Counted from the first letter of the stretch, positions 1 through 12,074 are shown. The stretch: DNA of 64,000 bases from Pelobates cultripes (GCA_933207985.1 OW240912.1:249091501-249155500); one strand, 5' to 3'. Made by a program: numbers and translations. Notes: generated by a model from the letters alone, not told the origin.

Positions 1-2181
1 CTTCAGCACTTCTCCACTAAACTCCAAACACTCCTTTTACCAATCTCAAATCACAACTGCCCTAACTCTGCAACCTCACTCTACAACTCCACTCTCTACT
101 CTCAACTTGACATCATGGCACCTCCTACAGTTAAACGCAGCAAGCGCCCCCAACTACAACCCTGGCACACCAAGCTGACCCGTTACCTCCAAAAATGTTC
201 CAGAACTGCTGAACGCTGCTGGAGAAAGTCTCACTTTGCATCTGACTTTGTCCACTATAAATTTATGCTGCGCTCCTACAGCATGGCTCTTTCCTCTGCA
301 AAAGTAAGCTACTTCAACACCCTCATAAGCACACTGTCCCACCAACCCAAACACCTGTTTCACACTTTTGATGCACTTCTTCGCCCTGTGACTCCCCCTC
401 CTTCCACCACCTTGTCCGCCACAAACTTTGCATCTCATTTCACTGAGAAGATCTCTACAATCAGGAAAGAGATCTCTAATCTTTCTCCAACCAGTATCAA
501 TACATCACCCAACCCCACTCCCCCTGCCATCCTAAGCTCATTTGCACCTGCTACAGCACAAGAGGTTTCTGCTCTGCTCCTGTCCTCCCGCCCCACCACC
601 TGCTCCCTCGATCCTATTCCCTCGCATCTCATCCGCACTTTGTCTCCCTCTCTTGCTCTTCCTCTCACTAACATTTTCAATCTCTCCCTTTCCTCTGGCA
701 CATTTCCCTCTGCCTTCAAACATGCAACCGTAACCCCAATTCTGAAAAAGCCCAACCTTGATCCCAACTCCCCATCCAACTACTGCCCTATCTCACTACT
801 GCCATTTGCCTCCAAGATCCTCGAGAGAGTTGTCTACACCAGATTGACAGACTTTCTTGAATCCAACTCTCTGCTTGACCCCCTTCAGTCTGGATTCCGC
901 ACTGGTCACTCTGTTGAAACTGCTGTGACCAAAGTATCCAACGATTTAATTGCTGCTAAATCTCGCGGCCAATACTCTATCCTAATCCTCCTTGATCTTT
1001 CTGCCGCCTTTGACACTGTTGATCATCAACAGCTTCTTCACATTCTCCGTAACTTTGGTCTACGGGATTCTGCTCTCTCCTGGTGCTCCTCCTACCTCTC
1101 CCAGCGCTCCTTCAGTGTTTCTTTCTCTGGCTCTGCCTCTTCTCCCCAACCCCTCCCTGTCGGTGTCCCCCAAGGTTCTGTCCTCGGCCCCCTACTGTTC
1201 TCTATCTATACTGCCTCCCTTGGTAAACTCATCAGCTCTTTTGGCGTCCAATACCATTTATATGCAGATGACACGCAAATCTACCTGTCCTCCCCTGATC
1301 TCTCTCCGCCCACCTTGACTCGTGTTTCTGACTGCCTCTCTGCTATTTCCAACTGGATGACTGCTCACTTCCTTAAACTCAACCTGTCCAAAACAGAACT
1401 TCTAGTTTTTCCTCCCTCAAGTGCTGCTACTCCTGTGTCTGTCGCCATCCAAGTCAACGGCGCTACTATCACCTCTACCTCCCAGGCTCGCTGCCTAGGA
1501 GTTCTTTTTGATTCTGATCTCTCTTTTACTCCCCATGTTCAATCGATAGCCAAATCCTGTCGTTTCCAACTCAAGAACATAGCGCTCATCCGCCCATATC
1601 TAACGCCGGACGCGGCTAAGGTACTGGTTCATGCTGTTGTTCTCTCTCGCCTTGACTATTGCAATCCCCTTCTCACCGGTCTTACATGTTCCCAGCTTGC
1701 ACCGCTGCAATCTATAATGAATACGGCTGCGAGGCTTATTTTCCTGTCCGGTCGCACCTCCCACGCCTCCACGCTCTGTCAGTCCCTGCATTGGCTTCCA
1801 GTTAGATATAGGGCCCAATTCAAAATTCTGGCGCTTGCTTACAAATCCCTACATAATGTTGCTCCAACATACCTATCCTCCCTCATACACAAGTATGTCC
1901 CGTCGAGACCCCTGCGCTCAGCCCAAGACCTACTCCTATCCTCTGCCCGGATCCCCACCTCTGATGCTCGCCTTCAAGACTTCTCCAGGGCTGCACCTAT
2001 TCTGTGGAACTCCCTTCCCTCCTCAATCAGACTTTCACCCAGCCTCCACTCCTTCAAAAAATCTTTGAAAACTCACTTCTTCATTAAAGCATATCAATTA
2101 AACTGTCAGCAGGTTTCTCATCCCCCACCCCATGACTCCGTTCCTTCACCTGTCAAACATGACCTACCAAGCACTCAATAA
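1..2181 (+). CDS. LINE ORF2 polyprotein, C-terminal part (reverse transcriptase), partial at 5' end
   Basis: Reverse transcriptase of a non-LTR retrotransposon, which primes cDNA synthesis at nicked chromosomal DNA. The frame is open for about 727 codons. The first ATG is at 115, but sense codons continue to base 1, so that ATG is not the true start. RT blocks are in order: LKKPNLDP and NYCPISLLP (near 740-810), QSGFRTGHS (near 886), motif [14 protein letters not shown] (near 988-1026), motif [15 protein letters not shown] (near 1159-1200) and motif C YADD (1261-1272). Both catalytic aspartate sites are intact. The C-terminal region has HWLPVRYR and an [10 protein letters not shown] block, usual in L2/CR1 proteins. 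There is no frameshift or stop, unlike every other coding relic in the window. Family placement is from motif memory, not a search. Confidence 0.92.
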   Translation, partial: LQHFSTKLQTLLLPISNHNCPNSATSLYNSTLYSQLDIMAPPTVKRSKRPQLQPWHTKLTRYLQKCSRTAERCWRKSHFASDFVHYKFMLRSYSMALSSAKVSYFNTLISTLSHQPKHLFHTFDALLRPVTPPPSTTLSATNFASHFTEKISTIRKEISNLSPTSINTSPNPTPPAILSSFAPATAQEVSALLLSSRPTTCSLDPIPSHLIRTLSPSLALPLTNIFNLSLSSGTFPSAFKHATVTPILKKPNLDPNSPSNYCPISLLPFASKILERVVYTRLTDFLESNSLLDPLQSGFRTGHSVETAVTKVSNDLIAAKSRGQYSILILLDLSAAFDTVDHQQLLHILRNFGLRDSALSWCSSYLSQRSFSVSFSGSASSPQPLPVGVPQGSVLGPLLFSIYTASLGKLISSFGVQYHLYADDTQIYLSSPDLSPPTLTRVSDCLSAISNWMTAHFLKLNLSKTELLVFPPSSAATPVSVAIQVNGATITSTSQARCLGVLFDSDLSFTPHVQSIAKSCRFQLKNIALIRPYLTPDAAKVLVHAVVLSRLDYCNPLLTGLTCSQLAPLQSIMNTAARLIFLSGRTSHASTLCQSLHWLPVRYRAQFKILALAYKSLHNVAPTYLSSLIHKYVPSRPLRSAQDLLLSSARIPTSDARLQDFSRAAPILWNSLPSSIRLSPSLHSFKKSLKTHFFIKAYQLNCQQVSHPPPHDSVPSPVKHDLPSTQ

Positions 2182-2403
2182 ACCCTTCTGTAACAAACTA
2201 TTTAATTCCCCTACTTTAACCCTTTGTGTCACTATACCCCACTCCCTCTAGCATGTAAGCTCATCGAGCAGGGCCCTCAACCCCCTCTGTTCCTGTACGT
2301 CAGTGGTCTGATCTCAATTATGTGTCTGTTAGTCCACCCATTGTACAGCGCTACGGAATTTGTTGGCGCTATATAAATAATAAAATAATAATAATAATAA
2401 TAA
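1..2403 (+). mobile_element. L2/CR1-type LINE, 3' part with 3' UTR and TAA-rich tail
   Basis: A non-LTR retrotransposon truncated by the window edge, not by its own 5' end, because the reading frame is open from base 1. It holds the linker and reverse transcriptase part of ORF2, then a 3' UTR (about 2182-2374) and a tail of ATAATA repeats (about 2375-2403). The 3' UTR is homologous to 10258-10442 (shared GCATGTAAGCTCAT and CCACCCATTGTACAG blocks), so the family has several copies here. The endonuclease domain should lie left of the window. Assignment to the Jockey superfamily (L2/CR1 side) rests on the RT motifs. Confidence 0.9.
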
Positions 2404-3190
2404 CTATGGTGAACTGGAATGGTGAACTGGAAATGAATGCTATTTTTTTTTTGCTTATAAATATTTACTCTGAGGAGAATTTTTTTGTATCAGGTATTTT
2501 AGCCATCATTTTACAAATTCAATTTTCAATTTTACATATTTATTTCACAAATAAATCCCTTCATTAACAAACTGCGTCCAAAAGAGCCAAAATAATTCAG
2601 TTATGTGAATAAGAGATACAATTGTGGAAATGCAAAGGAAGCAAATAAATGTGGTCTGGAGGAGATTAGCATAACATTCCTGGTTGGTCTTAGAGATTCA
2701 CACAGTCACATGGAATTCACAATACAATGTAACATATTGAATTCCATAACAAGCTTTAGAATGTCATAAAATGAACAATTTAGCCTGGACATTTGCTCAT
2801 CATTTCTGCCTTGTATAACCAGGTCCACCTAGAAAACAAAAACAAAAGAAAAAACAAGCAAATCACTGTTAAATAGATATACCACCAATAAAATATGCAC
2901 ACATTTAATTCTGCATTGTTTTAGGAAGAATATCTAAAAAGCTGCATATATCTAGCCTGAAGCTGTCTTGCAACCCCCTTCCTTCTTTCCCCCAGACTTT
3001 CTGTGGTTGTCCAATCACAGATTTCCCAATGCAGCTCAATGAAAAGTCTTTGCAAGGCAGTTGCTCTGGGCAATTGCTGCCTCTTGAGTTTAGCTCCACT
3101 GACCTAAATAATCCAGGAAGTAACAGGACCAGCTGTCTGAATGACATCTAGGGAGGTGTAACAAGGTTAATTCATAAAAGTGAAAATTTC
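2404..3190. other. No gene seen; AT-rich intergenic
   Basis: Contains only short chance ORFs and A/T runs. Nothing resembles a transposon end or a conserved protein. The boundary with the GC-rich repeat begins near 3190. Confidence 0.5.
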
Positions 3191-3204
3191 TATTTAAATC
3201 TGCA

Positions 3205-4024
3205 CTGAGAGGCTGATCAGGGCGGAGAGCTCCCCATCGTCAAAGGAGCCCGGCGCTGGAGAAAGGTAAGTGCTTAAGGGGTTTTAACCACACACACATT
3301 CTCATGAACAGACACATACACACTAGCTAACAGACACACACATTTACTGACAGACACACACTAACAGACACACACAAACTAACACACTCAGTAACAGACA
3401 CACACAGTAACACACTCACTGACACACAAACTAACACACACACCGACACTCACTAGCAGACACACACTCAATAACAGACACACAGAAACTAACACACAAC
3501 TAACACACACAGTAACACACACACAGAAACTAACATAGTCACTGACACTCACTAACAGACACACACTCAGTAACAGACACACACACACACACTGACACAC
3601 ATACACACTCACATTTTTTTAATTTTTTTTTATTTATTTATTTTAAATTTAATCCCCCAGCCTCCCTACCTTTCCCTGGGGTCCAGGGGGACTGCTGAGT
3701 GGCCGGTCACTGCAGGCGGCGAGGGAGCACTGATCCTCCTGTTCAGCTCCCTCGCGGGCCACTTACTGATGCCGGAGCCGGAGTGACGTCATATTCCGGC
3801 TCCGGCATCACTGCGGTTCGTGCAAGGGAGCTGGGCAGAGAGCGCTCAGGGGAGAATGCTCCCTCACGCCCGCCCGGTAACACCACTGCTAACCTCGGGG
3901 GGCCCTGAGGTTGCCAGCTCCTGGCCCCCCTAGGAGAGAGGCTGGCAAAGTGGCGTACATACCTGAGTCACAGGGCAGCCGGGTCGCAGCTGCGACCCCT
4001 GTGACCGCGGTATGTATGCCAGTG
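3205..4024. mobile_element. GC-rich hAT-like repeat fragment with CA-rich minisatellite core
   Basis: GC-rich shoulder at 3205-3275, a CA-rich minisatellite (3284-3612), a T-rich strip, then GC-rich sequence ending in CGCGGTATGTATGCCAGTG (to 4024). The same order of parts occurs inside the complete hAT-like element at 36237-36955: minisatellite, T-rich strip, a 'CCTGGGGTCCAG' block, GC-rich block. The last 80 bases contain facing AGTGGCGTACATACC and GGTATGTATGCCAGTG, which looks like two element ends brought together. I found no target-site duplication, so limits and superfamily are inferred. Confidence 0.5.
3284..3612. repeat. CA-rich minisatellite (ACTAACAGACACACAC-type units)
   Basis: Imperfect units of roughly 16-20 bases built from CACTAACAGACACACA. 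The same unit recurs at 36350-36635. ORFs across it on either strand are low-complexity translations. Confidence 0.9.
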
Positions 4025-6415
4025 TCTGCATCTCTTTCTGGTGTAGACCATATCAATCTATCCTTCCTGTCCAGCATTCAGTGATAAATCAGAGCACAGG
4101 CTGGGAATCCCGGTGGCTGTGATCTCACTCCCTAACTGAGCACCAGACCTGTGAGGGAGCATGTAAAGTACTCTACACCAGCTGGATATGCAAACCACAT
4201 GCTCCCTCACCGGGCCGCCAGGGAGGGATTCAATATACTTAATATATTACGGATTTGGCAATATATATATATGCAACTATACGTATAAAGAAAAATGGCC
4301 TAGAGTCTACAGTAGCATAGTGCACATTCAGTTCTTAAATCAAGTTTTTTTTCATTTTTTAAAACTTATTTACAAGTTGTTCAATCTAAGTAATCGCTAT
4401 GTCAGCCATAATATAACAGTTTTTGGCAGGGTTCCATGTGGTTTATTTTGCTTGCTTAAAGGTTCCATTTTCAACATTACAAACTGTTACTCCTTTCAAA
4501 AAATGTACTCAATAAGCATTTTAACTTCCTTGATGATTAAAGATGACCTTCAGTTTTGTTATGTCTGTTGAATGAGTATTAATAAAATACTGATTACATA
4601 GCATGCCATTTATGTATTGCAAAGTAGAAGTTCTCAAATAGTAACTCCAGCTCTGGGAAGTGTTATCATCAATACAGAAACCACAACAACCATATGAATT
4701 ACTAATCTACATAAGACATCTTTACAAGCAATATAATATAATTGTTTAAATGTATTTTGGAGTTTGCAAACAATGACATAAAAACTTCTCAAGTCAGAGG
4801 TCATAATGATGTGTTTGCGTATCGAGAGTTGAGTCTGATGATGAATTGCACTCCTGATAACTCCTAAAAATCCAGAAAACAAAACTAGACAAGTAGTTTA
4901 GTGTTGCAAGAAGCACAATTACTAAATTCTAAATTGCCCCCAAATTTCAAGTTTAAAGCATGTTTTGAGCTCCAAGCACTGACTTAGAAGGGGGCCATTT
5001 CAGTCACTGTCTATTAACAGACCAATGGATTGCCTCTGTGTGGTGGAAGATGGTGATTTGCTCATCTCTCATTCTCATTGCTGGTGTCACGGAGGAGGTG
5101 GTACTTTGATTAGCCAGTAAGCTGTGGGCCACGGGCATGCAACATCAAGTGATATCCATGAGAAATCAAACTATTACAAAGAAGTGGCCCCTCTGCTTTG
5201 CCACCTGGTCAGCAAATATGGCTGGTGTTCGGTTGTGTTATGGAGGAGCAATGATTGAAGTATGGATTGGCGTTGTGAGATGTTTGTCTATGTAATTCCT
5301 AAATAACCTCTTTAGAAACACTTTATCTATATAAATACAGAACTTCAATAAATACTCAAAACTTCATCTTGAACCGTGTCATTGCCTTGACCTTTCTTCC
5401 GATCGTTTCTCCAATTGTTGGGTGCCCATTGACAGAGATGTGACTCTGATTACCATTCATTGGTGTAAGTTTGTGAATAAGTTTGTAGTGTCAAGTAGAA
5501 TTTTGGATTTCTTTTTCATTTTATCTATAACAAGCTAATAAAAATTATACGGAATATAATTCAATTTGTACTGTATCTAACCATGAAAGGTAAGCCAGAA
5601 TTGCAACATCTAGGATTTAGCAACTATAAATATTTCAGTGTTTTCAATACAGTCGGTGTTTTAAATACCAAGTTGAATCATTGGGCTTGTTCGCATCATT
5701 TTAAATTGAAGAAAAATGAACAGGGTTTATCAGTAAAGAGAGAAGTCAAAGTAAATTGAAAAAGAATTCCAAATTTTAGGCCAGAGTAGCCAATGTCAAA
5801 GCATAGCTGACGTTGAAATTTTTTCCAGTTTTGGCCACTTTTGAGTTCACTTTGAATTATTACTTTAGTGAACAACCCTGTAAATCAAGGAGAGAATAGA
5901 TGAGTTATAAAAACTCACCAACTTACCTATATTCCCAGCAGGTAAGTTTTCTTATATTTTGCAAATATGATTTTCATTGCTTATTGAATGACACGCTGTT
6001 TTATCTGAAAATTATACAATCTACAGTTTAAGTAAATAAATGTGCAGCTATCATGTTTATCATCTATTGTTATTATTGCCTTTTACTGTTTACTGCGAAT
6101 CTCAAAACAGATAAAGGTGAATATGATCGTTACTAAAGACACGAATGTCCTTAAATAACACTGAAACTGAAGCTGAACGATAAACAGAGTGAACTTTGAA
6201 AGCGCCCTATTATCAAATCAAAAAGGTCAATTTTTTCCAAGTTAAATAACTGTTTATAAAAAGTCTCCTGCACGTGTAAATTATCTTTTACACGTGATAG
6301 ATTAACATCAAGTAAGAATTTTCTAAAATAAATCCAATAATATTTACAAGGAGATGCAAGATTCATAATTCTTTAAAAGGGACAATCTGAGCAAGTGAAC
6401 ATTAAAGATTCTTGA
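4025..6415. other. No gene seen; mostly AT-rich, possible LTR-like stretch at 5085-5420
   Basis: 4025-4240 continues GC-rich repeat-like sequence, with two copies of an element-like TGCTCCCTCAC block. The rest is AT-rich and looks single copy. At 5085-5420 a TATA-like TATATAAATA, an AATAAA and a following TTGGGTGCCCATTG suggest an old LTR plus primer-binding site, but no partner LTR or target duplication was found. Confidence 0.3.
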
Positions 6416-7048
6416 TTAAAAGGAACATTTAGCTTAATGAATACGTTTTGGTGTATAGATAATGCCCCTGCCATGTCACTACTAAATTCTATGCCATTTT
6501 GGAGTTAAATCACTTTTGTTTATGCAGCACCACATACACATCCCTGGCTATGAGCTGCAGTCTCCATTAACAAAAAGATTTAACACTTAATCAGATCTTA
6601 CAGCATAGTGTGTAAATGTTAGAAGTTATTATTGCCTCCTCTGTTAAATTAACTTTAATCACAGATGACACCCTTGCTGTCTCCAGCAGGCAATTAAAAG
6701 AGTAAGAAATAATGCATTCTAAATTAGCCCATCGAGGCCAGTCAGTGACTCCCCATTCACAAAACCGTCTTGTAAAGAAACGCACCTTTTGCAAGCCAGT
6801 TTTGTGAATGGAGAGTCACTAATTGGCTGAGAGCGTCAGCTGACCGCTCTCAACCAATCAGAGGAGCCACTGCCCGGCAGCGGTCCATTCTTCCTAGAAG
6901 TAAAAATTCTCATGCCAGATGCCACCTGAGGGTAGCTGAGACCAGGGCAACTTTGGAGGCAACTTTGGGGTTAAATCGTTCAAGAACAGTTTAACCTTGT
7001 GAGATAAGATTAGATGAAGTTGTTTTGGTGCCTGGAGTGTCTCGTTGA
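6416..7048. mobile_element. Composite of two degraded T2-type (TTAA) MITEs
   Basis: The left part (6416 to about 6735) starts TTAAAAGGAACA and matches the interior of the complete element at 20876-21397 (GTGTATAGATAATGCCCCTG, GAGTTAAATCAC, ACTTTAATCACA). The right part ends GGTGCCTGGAGTGTC near 7040, the usual 3' end of another T2 subfamily, with a degraded TTGA at 7045-7048. A hairpin joins them: arms 6744-6765 and 6799-6820 match at 21 of 22 bases. No protein is encoded. Confidence 0.6.
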
Positions 7049-7214
7049 GAAAGCTTATTAAATTGAGGTCTAAGTAAGTTAAATTCAATCATGCTGTGTT
7101 TACCTATCCTCCTCAATACTCTCCTTGCAACTCTTAGTATTTTATACATTGTGGCTGGTAGTTTCTGTACAGTTTGTAACTAATAAATTCTGTCCAGCTG
7201 TCACTTCCTCCCAG

Positions 7215-7740
7215 CACCACTTGCAGCTGCAATTTTAAAAAAAGGCCGGTTGCGGTTGGCCCTGGGTTCCTCCAAATCAAGACAATGCTAGACCTCATGT
7301 GACTGGAGTGTGTCAGCAGTTCCTGCAAGACGAAGGCATTGATGCTATGGACTGGCCTGTTCCCCAGACCTGAATCCATTTGAGCACATCTGGAACATCA
7401 TGTCTCGCTCCATCCACCGATATCACGTTGCATTACAGACTCTCTTGGAGTTGGCAGATGCTTTAGTCCAGGTCTGGAAGGAGATCCCTCAGGAGACCAT
7501 CTGCCCTCTCATCAGGAGCATGCACAGGCGTTGTAGGGAGGTCATAGAGGCACGTCTACTGAGCCTCGTTTTGACTTGTTTTAAGGACATTACATCAAAG
7601 TTGGATCAGCCTGTAGTGTGTTTTTCCGCTTTAATTTTGAGTGTGACTCCAAATCCAGGACTCCATGGGTTGAAAAATTTGATTTCCATTTTTTTATTTT
7701 TGTGTGATTTTGTTGTCAGCACATTCAATATTTAATTCAT
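7215..7740 (+). pseudogene. Tc1-like transposase, C-terminal relic
   Basis: Remnant of a DDE transposase of the Tc1/mariner superfamily. Frame 1 reads DNARPHVTGVCQQFL and then DWPVP (about 7282-7358). After a frameshift the next frame reads PDLNPFEHIWN followed by IPQE, LIRSMHRR and VIEAR (about 7361-7555). DNARPH holds the second catalytic D and NPFE the E. Their spacing, allowing for the frameshift, is about 34 residues, as expected of the DD34E Tc1 group. The N-terminal two thirds and the terminal inverted repeats were not found. A TA microsatellite follows at once. Confidence 0.85.
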
Positions 7741-7785
7741 TCAGATCTAGGATGTGTTATTTTTGTGTTCCCTTTATTTTTTTAA

Positions 7786-7788
7786 GCA

Positions 7789-7819
<31 letters not shown>
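7786..7819. repeat. TA dinucleotide microsatellite
   Basis: Uninterrupted run of about 17 TA units just downstream of the Tc1-like relic. A second TA run of about 16 units lies at 8538-8570. Confidence 0.95.
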
Positions 7820-7821
<2 letters not shown>

Positions 7822-8534
7822 CTATCATTCCAAAAATATCATTATCTAATAAACATTTAAAATAAATGATAAGTGAAAATCTGACTGTTGTCTTTTAAAC
7901 TCTGTAGGTAAGTGTTTCATTTTATACTGAAAACAGTGAAAAATAAAAAAACTAAAGTGATATTTGCACAGCAATAATAGTAATATATGTGAATGTTAAA
8001 TTAAGTGTGTCAAATACACGTTAGATGAGCCGATTAGCCCTGTGAAGGCTGGCAGTGCAACGTAGAAGTTGTTAAGCCACCACAACTGAATGCCTACCTC
8101 TTGGCTAGACATGTATGACAGTATGTAATACTACAATATGTAATATTGATAATTAGAGAGCCTTCAGTGTAGATCAGAATAATACAGGTGATCAAGGGCA
8201 AACGGTTAGATTAGGACAATACATATCAGTCACATATACATCAAAGTATTTAGTCTTTTATTCTTATATATTCCTCCTTTTGGTCTTTCTTATGTTATGA
8301 TCATTACAAACTGTTGCAAAATATGCCTTGAGGGTGTGAAACATAGCACAAACTTTGCAGGAGGACAGTTCCTAATTAGCTGCCAACATTTTATCAGCAA
8401 ATCACAGTAAAGTGTTGTAGATATACTGGCTAAAGAAAACGTCTGCATGTAAGTTAAAAATTGTTTTGTACTTGTAATGAAAAAGTTATATAAAGTTATA
8501 TAGAAGTCCGTGAGTGCAGCCTGCTTTTCTTCGT

Positions 8535-8573
<39 letters not shown>

Positions 8574-9115
8574 CAGCATTTTATTAGGTACAATAAGAAT
8601 TGATGCTGCACTGTACATATTACCCATCACAGCCTCCATATATAGTATATATTTGTACCGCTGTCTCCAATATTCTCCATTTTATGGGTTAACCTACTTT
8701 TTGAAAGAAAGGCATATTGCTCCATCCCTACTTAACATTGGAGATTTACTTCCAGATTATTGATAATGAAGGGGGATATATCATACTAGATTGTACCCTA
8801 GCACATTTCATTTAATTTAATGCCCCTAACTGTAACATCTATGACTTTTTTTATCCATATGTATGAACATGTTATTTCTTTCTCATTTCTTTTTTGTTTT
8901 GGACAGCTCTGTGGATAGATGGGGGTCTTTAGCCTCCTCATCCTCACAGACTGAAGGGTGGCAGTTCAGTTTGTAAAATACCAACTCCACCTTATAGACA
9001 TTTGGAGAATGTGTAATGACAAGGCCAGGCAATACACACATACCTCTAGAGCCCACCCTTCCACATCACCCATACACTATACACTGATATACATAAAATT
9101 TTAATTTCAGATCAA
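7820..9115. other. No gene seen; AT-rich with a TA run at 8538-8570
   Basis: No coding signature on either strand apart from short chance ORFs. The TA microsatellite at 8538-8570 is the only clear structure. Confidence 0.5.
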
Positions 9116-9117
9116 TT

Positions 9118-10255
9118 TATTACATAGAAACAAAAAGGCTTATCAATGTGCTAAAATTCAAAAAGTCAATTTTACCACAGGGGAAACAAAACCAGTAAAC
9201 TGATTTAGCCTCTAGCCTCCCCCAAACCTGATTTGCGCCATATTACTAAAATAGTGGATACACATGGCCGCTCCATCATCACCATTCCTGACATCATGAA
9301 GCTTTTCCATTCTTTTTACACTGATCTTTATAGAATGTATCAAGATCTAGGAAGAAGGGAAGGACTTGCAAAGACTGCAGACAAGATATCTTCAGCTGAT
9401 TTGACATATATCACCAATAGAAAAATGCATACATGTTTTCATTGGACGTATATCTATTAGACAGTAATTTTCATTTTTTCGTTTTACATTTGGGCAGTAC
9501 GTATTTAGGAGTCCACAGAGAGGATGAAGATTTATATCAACTTAACATCTCTACCGTGATACAACAAATAACAACACAATTTTTCAGTTACAATCTTTTA
9601 AAATCCATAATATTTCTCAAATTATATCATTTACAAACCTTACCACTGTATTTGATGTAAACAGGATACATTCCCTCATCACCAATTTCTTGTGGTATGG
9701 GAAGAGGTTGAGGGTTACTCAGGCACAGTTTGAACACCTACTTTCAATTTAAGCCTTAATTCGCCTCACATGCTTTACTACAATTTGGCGGTGATATACC
9801 ATCATGCTTTGGACTGGATCTCAGGGCAAGAAACATAACATTCTCTAATCACTCCCTTGAACAACAATTTCACCCCAAATCCATGCAGATCAATTTGCTC
9901 TGCACACCTCATCTAGAATTATCAGACACATGTAGATGCAATTCTATACTTTTATCCACCATTAAAGCATGGAGACATACAAGAATTCAACTTAACCTTC
10001 ACTGGCAATACTCCAGATTCCTCACATTCTCTTCTAATCCATATTTCCATGATAGATTGACCGATCAGCTGTTTCGGTCCTGGTACAGGGGCCCCTTTTT
10101 ATATATTGGAGAATGCTTAAAGACTCAAACTATGAAATATTACTTTTACCGTAACTGCGGGATTTACGCTTTACTTCAGATACCTCTATTAGCCTATCTG
10201 CAACTGAGAAGCTACATTACTAAGCCCTCAGTGAATACTTTTCTAGCAACTTACT
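9118..10255 (+). pseudogene. L1/Tx1-type LINE ORF2 relic
   Basis: Fragments in several frames follow the order of an L1-clade ORF2. First comes an 'HRGNKTSKL' block (about 9170-9205) and 'THGRSIITIPDIMKLFHSFY' (about 9260-9320), normally just before the RT core. Then 'STYLGVH' with 'LYQLN' (about 9498-9548) and 'NLLKSIIFLKLYHLQTLP' (about 9591-9645), which follow the RT core. Last is a C-terminal 'LAYLQLRSYI' block (about 10180-10220). The catalytic RT core is missing, so this is an internally deleted dead copy. It is cut at about 10256 by another LINE's 3' end. L1 versus Tx1 cannot be separated by eye. Confidence 0.75.
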
Positions 10256-10442
10256 TTTCTCCCCTAACCTTTTGTGTCACTTTACCCCACACCCTCTAGC
10301 ATGTAAGCTCATTGAGCAGGTCCATCAATCCCTCTGTTCCTGTGTGTCCAACTCATCTGGTTACAAATACATGTCTGTTTGTCCACCCATTGTACAGAGC
10401 TGCGGAATTTGTTGGTGCTTTGTAAATAATAATAATAATAAT
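10256..10442 (+). mobile_element. L2/CR1-type LINE 3' end (5'-truncated copy)
   Basis: Homologous to 2213-2403: CCCTCTAGCATGTAAGCTCAT, CCACCCATTGTACAG, GCGGAATTTGTTGG, then an AATAAT tail (about 10424-10445). It holds only the 3' UTR, as expected for a severely 5'-truncated insertion. It sits inside or against the L1-type relic, so it is the younger event. Confidence 0.9.
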
Positions 10443-10445
10443 AAT

Positions 10446-11367
10446 GCCATGGCTATGTTACAATGACTCAAGGACACCCTCTTATTTGAACCATTCCCAT
10501 GCCCACTATTCTATCAAGTTTACAATTGTAGTAGACCTGTCCTATTGATTTCCATCTTGCAGATACATTTCTTGTCATTCAAAGTATGAATTATGTTTGA
10601 TTTTTGATTGAACTATTATGGCTGTGTATCAAAAAAGATATATTAAAGCGGTTTAACATTTGCAAGTCATTTAAGTTCTTAAATATTCCATGTGTGATCA
10701 AGTGTAGCTCATTAAAATGTCTACAAACATGCAGATTTTCTTTCAGCGATGCAATTTACAAATAATACACAAACCCCACTGGAGGTTGCGACACTGAATG
10801 GCGATTCTTCAAAGTGAGAAATTTACTTCTGCATAAATATTTCACATTGTCAAAATGGTACATAACATACCACTTAAAGAAGTCACTAATAGATGAATTA
10901 AGAGAGTGGGTTTTGTTCCTTAGAACTGTGAACACAATAGCTTATTTGATATAAGCAGCAGGAATTTTTAAGTAAAAGCATTTCAAAATAAAATAAAATC
11001 TGTTTTATTCTTATATATAACTACCACTCAGCTATTAATTTAGACAAATAACTATGGGAACACATTTTTGTTGTTAAATTACCACCAATATATATGTATA
11101 TAAATGGTAGAATATACAGCTGTTTATAAAAATATAAGAAGTACTTTATATTCTAGTATGTCAACTGCTGTCACTGCATATCAAAGAAAATAAATAAATA
11201 CATTTTACAAGAATTTTGTTCTCTATAACTTCTCTATACATATCCACAGTAAATACTAGGATGCTTACAGGACAAATACATTAAAACATGTCTCAAGTTA
11301 ATTCTGATTGATTTATTTTCAAGATCAGAGTTGTATGACCCGGTGCTCAGCAACACTGCATACAAAG
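10446..11367. other. No gene seen; AT-rich intergenic
   Basis: The first 100 bases could continue the L1-type relic but carry no recognisable motif. The remainder is AT-rich without element ends. Confidence 0.45.
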
Positions 11368-11552
11368 TTGAACAATGCCAACACCCCAGGGTTTTCTGAA
11401 AGAATCTTCTTTATTGAGTATATTCCGTAACAGTCAACATTTCCATTCCACTCAGGAACTTTTAATGAGTAGAACTGAAACATTGACTGTTATGGAATAT
11501 ACTCAATAATGAAGATTCTTTTGGAAAACCCTAGAGTGCTGGCATTGTTCAA
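11368..11552. mobile_element. Palindromic MITE-like element (185 bp)
   Basis: Two arms of about 75 bases (11368-11442 and 11478-11552) are reverse complements with roughly 8 mismatches, around a 35-base centre. The outermost bases are TTGAACAATGCC. I did not find a clear target duplication, so superfamily is open. A transcript would fold into one long hairpin. Confidence 0.8.
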
Positions 11553-11614
11553 ATATATATAGAGATTGTAGCAGTATTAGTCCAGTGATGTAGATGTAAA
11601 AAATCTGTTTTTTT

Positions 11615-11619
11615 ACACA

Positions 11620-11662
<43 letters not shown>
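11615..11662. repeat. CA/TA compound microsatellite
   Basis: About 18 CA units followed by a short TA run. It separates two palindromic elements. Confidence 0.95.
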
Positions 11663-11696
11663 GTTAATAGTTAATACAATGTTAAACAAAAATCTG

Positions 11697-12062
11697 CACA
11701 CCAGTCAAGCCATAAGACTTGCTTTTCCAACAGAAATCACAAATTTGCAGTGATGTTACTACCTCAAAGGATTCTGGGTGGGCATGTGCAAATTAGTGTA
11801 ACAAAGAATCACATTTTTTGCCTCTTTCCAAAGGCTTTGCTCCTCTTCCTGAGTTGTGTTTCAAAGTTGTTGTATACAGCAGACACATACTCCAAGGAAT
11901 TCGTGTATGAAGTGGAATTATGAGGCAAAAATGTGGTTCTTTGTGGAGCTCTTTTGCATATGCAGAACCACATGCCTACCCAGAATCCCTTGCAGTAGTG
12001 AGAACACTGTTAAAGTGAGAGTTCTGTGGGAAAAGCAAGTCTTATGGTTTGACTGGTGTGTG
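11697..12062. mobile_element. Palindromic MITE (366 bp) with CACACCAGTC ends
   Basis: The left end CACACCAGTCAAGCCATAAG is mirrored at the right by CTTATGGTTTGACTGGTGTG. The match continues inward: AAGACTTGCTTTTCC with GGAAAAGCAAGTCTT, and ATTCTGGGTGGGCATGTG with CACATGCCTACCCAGAAT. It is therefore an almost whole-length inverted repeat with a small spacer. A chance ORF crosses it. TSD type was not determined. Confidence 0.85.
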
Positions 12063-12074
12063 TATTTGTGTTTA

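Noticed and set aside
3699..3908. GC-rich stretch considered as a CpG-island promoter with a short protein
   Set aside because: The same sequence blocks recur at 17380-17480 and 36640-36830, so it is part of a dispersed repeat.
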